From Ryuthela nishihirai (taxonomy: Eukaryota; Arthropoda; Arachnida; Araneae; Heptathelidae): a stretch of 64,000 nucleotides of DNA. The DNA is taken from the NCBI GenBank assembly GCA_038380435.1, contig JAWZYU010000019.1, positions 17,757,801-17,821,800 of the forward strand, given 5' to 3'. Below the pieces are notes generated by a model. The model had not been told where the DNA came from. It did not search any database and saw only the letters and a program-made list of their open reading frames with translations. Below, piece by piece: positions 47,391 to 57,493 of the stretch. Each line of letters begins with the position of its first letter. The stretch's first letter is position 1. The translations under genes and the position numbers were made by a program.

Positions 47391-49017
47391 GCATTTCAGT
47401 GATGTTCTAAACAATGTGGTTAGTTCTACTCCCATTGTTTGTAATGATGATAGATGCATTGGCAGCTTTAATGTTGGCCCTATAACACAATCTGAAGTTA
47501 GTTTGGCTATCTCTAAACTTAAACTTCATAAATCCCCAGGGGTAGATGAAATTACTACAGAAATGCTCAGAGCTGGGAATGTTTCGGTTACCACTTGGAT
47601 GACTGAAATTTTGAATAACTTTTATGATAAAGGCATGGTTCCTAAAGATTTTACCAGAGCTATTATTATCCCTATTTTCAAAAAAGGTGATCGCAGTTCT
47701 TGTGATAACTATAGGGGTATCAGCTTACTCTCTGTTCCAGGTAAAGTTCTTTCCATGATTGTGCTTAATAGAATTAAGAATCTGGTTGACAGGCAATTGC
47801 GTGATGAGCATTGTGGATTCAGAAGTGGTAGGGGATGTGTAGATCAGTTATTTTCACTTAGGCAGATTCTTGAGAAATGTTTAGAGTTTCAGAAACCTTT
47901 GGTTGCTAGCTTTGTTGATTTCAAAAAGGCTTTCGACTCTGTTGATCGTCATAATTTGTGGTTGATTGTGAGATCATATGGTATACCAGACAAGTTAGTT
48001 AACATAATGAAAGCTCTCTATAATAACAATGAGTCATGTGTGAGAGTTGGTAAGTCTTGTAGCAATTGGTTTAGCATTACGTCTGGTGTTCGACAAGGGT
48101 GCATTTTGTCTCCTTTTCTCTTTAGTTTGGTTATTGATTATGTTATGCGAAATTCGCTTCGAAGAAAAGATTTTGGCCTTAAATGGGCTGGAGATACGAA
48201 AATTTCTGATTTAGATTATGCTGATGATTTAGCCCTTTTGGCAAATGATGTTGATGAGATGAACTCTTTCATTCGAGCTGTTGATGAGACTGGTAGTAGA
48301 GTAGGTTTGGTTATAAACAGAGAAAAAACTAAAGTGATGAAAATTGGTCAGGCAGGTTGTGATTCAGTTAATCTGAATGGTTGCAGTCTTGAGCAGGTGT
48401 CACAGTTTAATTACCTTGGGAGCTATGTAACTGATACTGGTGATGTGCGGCATGAGATTAACAGACGAATAGGTATTGCTGCCGGGACTTTTAAGAATCT
48501 ATGGAGATTGTGGAGAAATAGGCGTATACACCTAAAGACTAAAATTAGACTGTATAATAGTTTGGTTCTTTCTAGGGTTAGTTATGGTAGTGAAACTTGG
48601 ACGCTGTGTAAACAAGATAACAGGAAACTAGATGCTTTTGAATCTAGATGCTTACGCAGTATCTTGGGTATTAGGTGGTTTAACTTTGTACCTAATGATG
48701 AGGTTAGGCAAAGGAGTCTGCAACCTCCTTTAAGCAGCATATTGTGCAGAGAGAGACTCCGCTGGTTTGGCCATGTTGCCCGTATGGATAATTATAGAAT
48801 GGCGAATAGGGTTACGAACAGTGTGCCTAGAGGCCTCAGAAGGAGGGGGAGACCTAGGATGCGGTGGGCAGACAATGTCAAACAGGACCTTGTTAGAATT
48901 GGTGTGCAGTGGCCGGATGCAGCAGATGTAGCTCAGGACAGATATGCTTGGAGAATTAAACTGCGTGGTCTGGTTGGACCTCCGTAGCCCATGGCTGCTT
49001 GAGGATGATGATGATAG
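47391..49017 (+). mobile_element. RTE-like LINE, 5'-truncated, long open RT frame
   Basis: A single open frame of about 530 codons runs to the stop at 48985-48987. Reverse transcriptase landmarks by residue: INLL-type region NYRGISLLSVPGK (108-120), motif A SFVDFKKAFDSVDR (174-187), motif B GVRQGCILSPFLFSLVID (233-250), catalytic YADD (277-280), thumb VSYGSETWTL (398-407), then RLRWFGHVARMD and RRRGRPRMRWADNV, typical of RTE-type elements. The endonuclease is missing by truncation. The element ends in a GATGAT tail, not poly(A), as RTE elements often do. The encoded enzyme would copy LINE RNA at nicked target DNA. It is related to the copy inside hAT B. Confidence 0.88.
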
Positions 49018-49023
49018 TATTTG

Positions 49024-50040
49024 TAATTTTTTTTTTATAAAATATCAAGAATTTTTGAGTTCTTCAGAAATTGAATGAGATAGTTATACAGAACAGGTAT
49101 TAGCTTTGAGTTTGAAGAAAATAAGATACTTTGAAAGTCATAAGATAAAATATTAAGTTTTGAAAGTTTTGAGAAATATTGTCTTCTTTCATTATCATAA
49201 CTTTTGCAATTGAAAATAATATGTTCTAATGTGTGAAAAGTATTGCAGTTTGGACAATTAGGAGAATCAATAATTTTATATTGAAAGAGTCTATAGTTAG
49301 TTAGTGCTGTATTGGTTTTAATTCGAAGAATGGCATTTATTTCGTTTTTTTTCAAATTAAAGTCATGGAATTTTTGAATTTTGGGATTAATTTTATAGCG
49401 GTGGGATTGAGATCTATTATTATTATACCAAGATTGCAATTCTTCTATTAGTAATTTTTTATTTGTTAATTTGATTTGATAAATAAATGATGGGGTTGGA
49501 ATATGTGAGTTGTGATTTAAAGCTTCTTTAGCCAGCCTATCTACAGTTTCATTATCAGGAATGCCCACATGGGCAAGTATCCATTGAATTATTAAGATAT
49601 TGTTATGTGATAAATGTTTAAAAGTATGAAATAAAAGATCATTTGTGAATACATTAAAGTTAGTTTTAAGGGGATTTTGGAAAAGGCTAAAAAGTGCAGA
49701 TTTGCAATCTGTAAAAATAATTATTTTAGAATTGTAAAATTTTGTGGCCCATTTTGTGGCTTCTATAATGGAGTAAAGTTCAGTAGCTATGTTCAAAAAG
49801 GAAGTATTAAATTTAAATTTTGAAGAGAAATTAAATTCTGGGAAAAAAATAGCACCAGAATAACTTTTAGTGTTTGGGTTGGAAGACCCATCTGTATAAA
49901 TTTTGATATAATTATTAAATTGATAATTAATGTGTAGTAAGGAAATTTCTTTTATAATTGTGGAGTCATGTGATTTTTTATTAGAGAAACCTGGGATTTT
50001 ATCAAACATTGGCGGAAAAGATGTTGTCCAGTAAGGAATG
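49024..50040 (-). mobile_element. I/R1-like LINE, RNase H and tail only
   Basis: A minus-strand open frame of 324 codons (50009-49035). RNase H domain: IYTDGSSNPNTKSYSGAIFF, ATELYSIIEATKWA, IIFTDCKSALFSL and IIQWILAHVGIPDNETVDRLAKEA. These include the usual catalytic Asp and Glu positions and a WILAH in place of WIPAH. A CCHC-type tail (CPNCNTFHTLEHIIFNC) follows. The RT is lost. The 3' A tail is visible as the T run at about 49028-49037. It lies head-on to the RTE copy within the interruption of Gypsy G1 and is related to 23945-25135. Confidence 0.88.
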
Positions 50041-50051
50041 GATCAGGGTAG

Positions 50052-50545
50052 AGAAGAGTTACGACAAGCCAACCACCATACGGCTCCTTTAAACTAGAAC
50101 GGGAGGGAAGCCCCGGATGCACTTCCCAGAGTCCCCTCGAAGCGTCAGCCGTCCGCATTGCCCCGTGTGCCATACTATGCAGTGATGAAAATTCACCTAT
50201 TGTGTCTGGCCGAATGGAGGACACGGAGGTGTCGGCCCTTGTCGATACCGGCGCCATTGTGTCCGTCATGAATAGCCAGTGTTTTCAGCGCTTGAGAGGC
50301 CGAATCTTGCACAAAACGGTCCCCCTCCAACATAATTTGAAAACTGTAGATGGCCACCCCCTTCCAGTGATAGGCAGATACATGGTGACCCTCACATTTG
50401 ACGGGATTAGATTTGAACACCCCATAGTAGCCCTTGACATAGACACTCCACGATACGACATGATAATGGGACACGATATCCTCAAAAAGCACCGATTCAT
50501 CATAGATTGTCATTCAGGCACACTGCACAGGAAAAAGGACGAGGC
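50052..50545 (+). pseudogene. Gypsy G1 aspartic protease region
   Basis: The plus-strand frame carries VSALVDTGAIVSVMNSQC with the D-T-G active site at about residue 15 of the open part, followed by a flap/second-half region ending MIMGHDILKKHRFIIDCHSG. The protease would mature the polyprotein. Coding passes to the RT in a different frame with an apparently deleted linker near 50545, so G1 cannot give one polyprotein. Confidence 0.8.
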
Positions 50546-50559
50546 AGCGGGCATACAGG

Positions 50560-51560
50560 GTGCCGTTCGCGCTGCAGGGCGAATTGGACCGACAAGTGGA
50601 TGAGTTGTTAGAGCAAGGAATAATAAGAGAAAGCGCCTCTCCTTTTGCGTCACCCATCGTCTTAGTGAAGAAAAAAGACTCCACCTACAGATTCTGCGTC
50701 GACTACAGGGCCCTAAATGTGAAAACAGTCCCAGATTCGTACCCCCTCCCCCTCATAAACGAAATTATCGACCAACTAGCTCACGCCAAATATTTTAGCT
50801 CACTGGATATGGTATCCGGTTATTGGCAGGTTCCCGTTCACCCACGTGACGTGGAGAAAACTGCGTTCATCAGCAGGAAAGGGTTATTTGAATTTAACTA
50901 CTTACCATTTGGACTGAAGAACAGTCCCGCTACGTTCCAGCATTTATTGGACCACGTATTAATGGGAATGCGACAAGAGCAAGTTCTCGTCTACCTCGAC
51001 GACATAATGGTGGCCTCCCAGACATTTGAACACACAGAACGGTTACAGAGGGTATTTGACCGCCTAAGGGCCTACAATTTAAAGTTGAAGCCAGCAAAGT
51101 GCCAATTCACGAAGGAATCCCTCACTTACTTGGGACATTTTATTTCCGCAGAAGGGGTCCAGCCGGACCCGTGGAACGTCCAGGCCATTGAAGAATTTCC
51201 TCGCCCCCGTAGTGTCCGGAACGTTCGAGCCTTCCTAGGCCTAACCGGCTACTACCGGCGTTTTATCGATCGCTACGCCGATCTTACAGCCCCCTTGGTC
51301 CATTTAGTGAAGAAGGACACCCCTTTTAGATGGTCTCCAGAAGCGGAGGAAGCGTTCAAAGTACTGAAGAGGAAATTAATGACCGAGCCCCTTCTCCTGT
51401 ACCCCGACTTTGGACGGAAATTTTTCCTGTCAACCGATGCGTCGGATATTGCGGTAGCCGGCGTACTCGAGCAGGAGACGAACGACGGTTTCCGTCATCC
51501 GGTAGCTTACGCCAGTCGGAAATTGAAGCCCCCGGAAACACGCTGTCTCAGTCACGTCTC
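50560..51560 (+). pseudogene. Gypsy G1 reverse transcriptase and RNase H start
   Basis: Open frame of about 330 codons. RT: ELLEQGIIRES, SPIVLVKKKD, motif A region SSLDMVSGYWQ (Asp near residue 83), FGLKNSPATFQ, catalytic YLDD (145-148), GHFISAEGV and the connection region ending FLGLTGYYRRFI. RNase H starts at FFLSTDASDIAVAGVLEQ (first catalytic Asp near 293) and HPVAYASRKLKPPE, then the sequence is lost near 51550. Ty3/Gypsy order. No integrase follows. The well-kept RT suggests a fairly recent copy, cut by rearrangement. Confidence 0.9.
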
Positions 51561-51784
51561 AAGAAGAAAAACTTAAAAGGTCAAATTCTGAAAATATTCG
51601 TTGTCCGACGCGTGGTGCAAATGGTTAGAACGCTCTGGCATGAATCTGGAGAGATGCGGGTTCGATTCGCGCCGTGGCGGCGATGAATTTTTTTCAGAAT
51701 CTATTAATTATTGTTTCTTAACAGGGAATACTGTGCATTCACTTTGGATTTCAATTATATATTTAACGCTGTAGCGTTAGCGCG
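51546..51784. other. Spacer with a tRNA-like segment between Gypsy copies
   Basis: The stretch near 51597-51685 (gtggtgcaaatggttagaac, then gatgcgggttcgattcg) has box A- and box B-like sequence at tRNA-like spacing. It cannot be folded into a convincing cloverleaf, so it is more likely a SINE relic than a tRNA gene. It separates G1 (plus) from G2 (minus). Confidence 0.45.
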
Positions 51785-52209
51785 TCAAATGTGAGGGTCA
51801 CCATGTATCTGCCTATCACTGGAAGGGGGTGGCCATCTACAGTTTTGTTGGAGGGGGACCGTTTTGTGCAGGATTCGGCCTCTCAAGCGCTGAAAACACT
51901 GGCTATTCATGACGGACAGAGTGGCGCCGGTATTGACAAGGGCCGACACCTCCGTGTCCTCCATGCGGCCAGACACAATAGGTGAATTTTCATCACTGCA
52001 TAGTATGGCACACGGGGCAATGCGGACGGCTGACGCTTCGAGGGGGACTCTGGGAAGTGCATCCGGGGCTTCCCTCCCGTTCTAGTTTAAAGGAGCCGTA
52101 TGGTGGTTGGCTTGTCGTAACTTTTCTCTACCCTGATCTCGAGTTCGCTGAGGGGGGGTAAAGGGTAATCCATTCTCTCTCGTCCAGCGGGTACTCCGTG
52201 GAGTTGCTC
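51785..52209 (-). pseudogene. Gypsy G2, protease part
   Basis: Reverse copy of the G1 segments around 47031-47112 and 50041-50403, joined without the LINE interruption. This shows the intact ancestral arrangement. The protease motif reads ALVNTGA: the catalytic Asp is changed to Asn, and a small deletion follows VPLQ. It is cut at 51785 within the protease. Confidence 0.85.
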
Positions 52210-54060
52210 TTCTTTCACATCCCTCTAAATGCTGGTCCTATTTGTAAAGCAAGCCTCGGCCTGCTTATCATCAGGACCACGAGCCAATGTCTTCTGTGGG
52301 TGATAGAGTGAGGTAGATGTTAAAAATTGGAATTTTAATTTTTAGAGGCAAGGGTGGAAGGAAAGGCTGAAAGTTTGCACAGATCTTATTTTGCTCCAAA
52401 GTTGGTAAGTGTCGCGAAAATCGTGGAATGAGAGAGAAAAAAGGGGGAGAAGGGTATAATTTAGTGATAATTTAGTGTTAAGTAGGCTAAACATTAAAAT
52501 TGTGGACGGGGGAGCAATAATTTGAAGGGGGGGGGGAGAAATAAAGCCAAAAGTAGCGTCAGAGCAGCGAGATGATGGAAATCGATCGCTGACGTCACAT
52601 CCAATGGGATTGAAGGAATTTTGGCATTGACTGAGAGCGGGAGCTGGAAGTTGGTTAGGTTTGACGCTAACGGAGACGAGTGGGCAAGAGGGGTCTCAGC
52701 CAATGAGGATAAAGGAATTTTGGGATTGGCTGAGAGTGAGGAATGGAGAGGAGGCAGAATTTTGATCGCTAAATGAGTAAAAAAGATGGAAAAGGGCTAA
52801 TTTTGAACGGAAAATAATTTAAAAACGGAAGAATAGTGAATTATTTATAAAGAGGGAGGAGATTCTTTACTAATTGGAGGAAGTCCCAAATAGAAAAGCA
52901 TTCTCTCTGCGGGCATTTGCCTAAAGCAGAGAGGTAAAGGTCTCGATACTTCGGCAAAATGCAACCATCCTTGGATAGCGTTTTTTTAAGAGCTTTAAGG
53001 TGGGGGGGGGGGATTTCCCATTCGGAGGAGGCTAATTTAGGGTTAATAAGAAATTTTAGAAAATCAAGGAGGTCCTCAAAGGTTTCAAGAAAATCAGGGG
53101 GGTCAGAATTTAGAGTAATAGAGGGGGAGGGGGATCGATCTATGATGAAATTTTGAATATTACCTATTAATGAGGAAGGCGAGTCAGGAGCTGGCTGTTT
53201 TTTCTTCTGATGGGCAGTAGACTCAGAGGCAGAAGGTGAATCCGATGGAGAGGGAAGGTGCTTTCTTTTTTGTTGAAGGGGAGTAGAAGGAGCTGACTCT
53301 TCAGGAGCGGGAATTTCTTTTGGAGCATCCTGAACTTCTTCTCTTTGAATGGAGGTTGGTGCCAGCAGTTGCTCGTCGAGATAGAGTCCGAAATTATGAC
53401 CGATTTTGATGCGGGAGGTGGCAGGTTCTTCTTGGCGAAGGCTTCGCAGTCCTTTATGATGTGGCCTGGGAGCCTGCACCACTTGCAAAGCCGGATCATG
53501 CCAGAGTAATTAATTGTAGCCGAAAAGGTAGAGATGTGGAGGAAATTGGGTACCATTTTCTTCATCTCCATGTGGACTACCCTCGTACCCGTCCGGATGG
53601 ATTCCAATCCCGGGAGGTTCAGGAACTCTTCTGCAATGCTTTTTACAATGCCATATGGCTTGAGGGCGTCCACGATGTCACAGTTAGGGATGAAGAATGG
53701 TAGTTTAGAGATGAAAACTTTTTTCTGGGGATATCCTAGGCGCTTGAATGCGATGGGCTGGTCCGTGGGAAACACCAGGTTCGGATCAGCGGCAAAATCA
53801 TCCGCAGCGTCTTCAGAGGCAAAAGTAATAATGGTGATATCTTTGGAAATACTTTGTGCGACTTCAATAGCAGCTGGGTCCTTATTGTTGGCCAATATAG
53901 TCACGAAAGTCTCATAGCTGAGATCACGATGTAAAAACTTGAAACAACGATTTAATCTGGAGTCCTTATTGATATCCATTATTAGCTGAATTCACAAACA
54001 CGTGGAAAACAGAGAGCACTAGCGAACACGTCTTACTATCTTGAAGTCCGAGGTTGGAAT
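52210..54060 (-). mobile_element. LINE ORF1-only insertion in Gypsy G2
   Basis: An 1,851-bp insert flanked by 14-base copies of the target, ccgtggagttgctc (52196-52209) and ccgtggagtttctc (54061-54074), with one difference. The minus strand encodes an ORF1-type protein starting at 53979. It has an RNA-binding-like N-terminal region, then a CCHC knuckle (CKWCRLPGHIIKDC) near 53480. After one frameshift near 53400 a Ser/Pro/Lys-rich linker and a C-terminal helical domain end at 52841. ORF1 proteins of this kind bind element RNA. No endonuclease or RT follows, and the 3' end (52210) has no A tail. Confidence 0.8.
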
Positions 54061-54750
54061 CCGTGGAGTTTCTCAGTCTCGATTTTGCTGCCGGTTTCGT
54101 CCTGTTTGGTATTGCGGGTCACGTGGGCGTAGGGTCGGGGGCGACGCACACTGACAGGCGTAATGGCCCACTCCACCGCACGCAAAGCACGTGACACCCT
54201 GGCGATCGCCCAGGGGTGCCGCTGTTGCTGGGGCTGACTGGTATGGCTCCTCTCTCGCTGTCCCTCAATCTGGTGGAGGGGCTCCCCCAAACGTACTAGA
54301 TCTGCCTGGATCTGGCACAGCGGAAAGGCTGCCAACAGATCCTGTAGCTGGGGCAGAGGGTTCGACTCTGTGTTCCTAGCAGGGGTTTCCTCGTCAAGTG
54401 CTCGTATGGCTGGCGTTCGTCCGGAGGCACGCTCATTGCTCTCCTCCAGTGTAGCTTTTGCTAAAGCCTCCTCAAATGTGCGGGGGTTATGAGACAGTAC
54501 GAACCGCTTGAGCCGCGGGGCCAGGCCCGCCAAAAACTGGGCAAGGCGCATCTGATCGCCGATTCCCTGATCCTCGCTGTCCATGTTTCTTCCTGCTGTT
54601 CCCAAAAACTGATAGGCCCAGGTCCGAATGCGGGCAGCATATTCCCGGACACTCTCATTCGCCGTTTGCTGACAGCTTGTGAATTTGTGTAGGCGGGTGG
54701 CTAATGGCGCCTTACTATCGAACCTTTCCAACACCGCCCTTTTGAAAACT
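54061..54750 (-). pseudogene. Gypsy G2, Gag
   Basis: Minus-strand Gag: RFDSKAPLATRLHKFTSC, ESVREYAARIRTWAYQFLG, LAQFLAGLAPRLKRFV, then TFEEALAKATLEESN and the zinc-knuckle region. A one-base deletion just before the knuckle puts CFACGGVGHY out of frame compared with G1. Gag is the particle-forming protein. The start of the protein is missing, because similarity stops near 54750 next to an unrelated repeat-coding region. Confidence 0.85.
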
Positions 54751-54758
54751 CAAACAAG

Positions 54759-55434
54759 AAGAAGAATATAATGAACACTTGGAGATTACAGCAATTGTCG
54801 CCAGATCCTTCTACCAAGACATTTCTTAAACCACCACATTTGGAAATAGGACATCTTGGTAGGATTCAAAGTCCTGCAACATAGAACAGTGTAAACAGTG
54901 AAAAAGATAAGATTATGAAGAGTTGGAAAAGTGAAATATTGTCAACAGATCCTTCTACTAAGAGAAAACAGCCTCCTCCAAAGCTTGGAAAAGTGTATCT
55001 TGGTACGATAAAAGTTCCTGCCTGTGATAACAAATTAATGAGTGCCAAGGAGAAGATCTTAAAGAGCTGGAGCGGAGAAACATTGCCAAGAAATCCCTTC
55101 TGCGAAGAGACCTATTAAATCGCCTCCACAACAGTTCCCAAAGGTACCTTCTGGTATGATAGACGTTCCTACCCCAGAATACAGCAGAATGAGTGCCAAG
55201 GAAAAAATTATGAATATGTGGGGAAAAGGACAGGAAAGTTCAGACAATTATACTAGAGGACAGGTCAAACGGCCAAGTAAGATGAGTGAAATGGACTATA
55301 ATGCACTCTATAAGTCGATATTCGTCCCAGTGCCCTTGAAAGGAAAGTCCCAGCAGGTTCCTAGATTAAAAAAGAAGGAAACTCTCTTTGCTCCAGTTAA
55401 GGCGGTTGACTCCATGATGAAGACATAGAATAAA
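54759..55434 (+). pseudogene. Unrecognised protein with four 48-codon repeats (broken)
   Basis: Plus-strand coding with a 144-base period. The words IMNTW, IMKSW, ILKSW and IMNMW start at 54771, 54915, 55059 and 55210. Each unit continues with a D/N-P-S-T/A-K-R motif, a Pro-rich stretch (QPPPKLGKV), G-x-I-x-VP and then MSAKEKI, the start of the next unit. The last unit runs into a basic C-terminus ending at TAG 55426-55428, directly followed by AATAAA (55429-55434). One in-frame TAG (54882) and one extra C near 55095 break the frame. Between units several changes are at third codon positions. I do not recognise the family. It could be a host gene remnant or an unknown element's protein. Confidence 0.55.
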
Positions 55435-55481
55435 TGGGATGGAGAAAGGAAAGAAAACTGTTAAGGAAGCTTATTTATGAT

Positions 55482-56396
55482 CCCTCTTTTTCCTTCCACA
55501 TTAGCTGCCTATGTGTCGAGGGGTTTTCTCCTGGGTTAGAGCAAAACACTCTGACATATCAGTAATGACATTTAATGGAGCCGGCACCCTCTTTTTCCTT
55601 CCACATTAGCTGCCTATGTGTGGAGGGGTTTTCTCCTGGGTTAGAGCAAAACACTCTGACATATCAGTAATGACATTTAATGGAGCCGGATCCCTCTTTT
55701 TCCTTCCACATTAGCTGCCTATGTGTGGAGGGGTTTTCTCCTGGGTTAGAGCAAAACACTCTGACATATCAGTAATGACATTTAATGGAGCCGGCACCCT
55801 CTTTTTCCTTCCACATTAGCTGCCTATGTGTGGAGGGGTTTTCTCCTGGGTTAGAGCAAAACACTCTGACATATCAGTAATGACATTTAATGGAGCCGGC
55901 ACCCTCTTTTTCCTTCCACATTAGCTGCCTATGTGTGGAGGGGTTTTCTCCTGGGTTAGAGCAAAACACTCTGACATATCAGTAATGACATTTAATGGAG
56001 CCGGATCCCTCTTTTTCCTTCCACATTAGCTGCCTATGTGTGGAGGGGTTTTCTCCTGGGTTAGAGCAAAACACTCTGACGTATCAGTAATGACATTTAA
56101 TGGAGCCGGATCCCTCTTTTTCCTTCCACATTAGCTGCCTATGTGTGGAGGGGTTTTCTCCTGGGTTAGAGCAAAACACTCTGACATATCAGTAATGACA
56201 TTTAATGGAGCCGGCACCCTCTTTTTCCTTCCACATTATCTGCCTGTGTGTGGAGGGGTTTTCTCCTGGGTTAGAGCAAAACACTCTGACATATCAGTAA
56301 TGATATTTAATGGAGCCGGCACCCTCTTTTTCCTTCCACATTAGCTGCCTGTGTGTGGAGGGGTTTTCTCCTGGGTTAGAGCAAAACACTCTGACA
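55482..56396. repeat. Homogeneous 105-bp tandem array, about 8.7 units
   Basis: Units start at 55482, 55587, 55692, 55797, 55902, 56007, 56112, 56217 and 56322 (last partial). Each runs from ccctctttttccttccacat to tggagccgg, ending in 'ca' or 'at'. Only a few substitutions separate units, so amplification is recent. As 105 is divisible by three, one frame stays open over several units and creates a repetitive open frame. It lies directly after the repeat-coding region. Confidence 0.95.
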
Positions 56397-56670
56397 TGGA
56401 TGGTGCCTTGATGTGGCGTCAGAGCTTTTCACTAAACCATCCCGGCAGATAAATGTTGCAATGAGAGCTGTAATCATAAAAAATTCTACTATGAGTGAGC
56501 ATATAGTCGAAGGAGGACACCAACCGGCAATTCTTCCCTAAATTATAGTATGGGGGAAAAAAGGGGACCGGAACTAAGAGGCTTTCGCCAAATTGAACAG
56601 TTCATTCCGAAAGAATCATTAGCTCGCCTTGGAGCGGTAGAAAACTTGGATAGACGACAGCGATCACTGG
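56397..56670. other. Short unassigned spacer before hAT copy B
   Basis: It starts as a continuation of the array's last unit (gacatggatggtgccttgat). No gene recognised. It ends with atcactgg immediately before the hAT terminus. Confidence 0.5.
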
Positions 56671-57493
56671 CAGGGCCGTGCCGTGCTATGATACAGAGAG
56701 GCGGCCGCATCAGGCGGCACCGTAAGGGGGCGGCATAAGCAGCGAAATCAAAATACAATTTGAACCATTCAATAATTAATAATCTTTACGCAACGCTTTT
56801 CTATATTGGTCTATGTTATTCCGATATTGATGTATACGATTTATGATTTATCGTACGCCTCTGCCTAAGCGCTTTCGGTATCCTTTGATCTCGGTTTCTG
56901 GTGCAGGTGCATCGTTGGCGAGCGCTCGCCGAAAGACTTTTGATCTGACAGCGGCCGCTCCTAAAAGCTGAGGCGGCAATTATCACAAAAGACAACAAGT
57001 GTTACGCGTTGATAGTTCTGCTTTGAACTTACAATTATTGACAATATTTGATTTTAATGTTAGTTTGTCATGAGACGTGGCAAGCGGCTGTGCTGTATTT
57101 AAATCAGTAAATCAGATATGTAATATATCTGTATTAGTATAATATTTGTGCATTTATACTAATTCAGTTTTTGTTTAAAAAGTAGATCAGGTAAGAGAAT
57201 TATTGTTTTTTACAGCAATTGTAGTTACTTATTATCATTGAAAATGATTATATTATGACAATTGGGACTCGAATTAAAAAGTAGTATTTGCATGGACTGG
57301 GTATATCTCAGGTGAGGAACGTCTGCCTCTGTGTGATAGATAGAGAGTTATTTAGGTAATATTGGGCTACTTCTGCTTTCTGTGTGTGATAGAGAGTGAG
57401 TTGCTTAGGAAATATTTGCATTTGCCTACTTTTGCGTTCGTTATTTATTGCTCTATTTTTACCAAATTCATATACGTTGAAGTGGAGACAATA

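Noticed and set aside
51597..51685. Possible tRNA gene
   Set aside because: Box A- and box B-like words are present, but no convincing acceptor stem or anticodon arm forms and box B deviates at its end. Called a SINE relic instead.
55500..56344. Repetitive open frame CGGVFSWVRAKHSDISV across the 105-bp array
   Set aside because: It exists only because 105 is a multiple of three. There is no start context or conservation beyond the DNA repeat, and other frames contain stops.
18655..56670. Integration of an extrachromosomal circle by recombination with a resident hAT copy as the origin of the A-B pair
   Set aside because: That would leave the same octet at both inner flanks, but attccttt and atcactgg agree at only four of eight positions while the elements are nearly identical. 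Not fully excluded.
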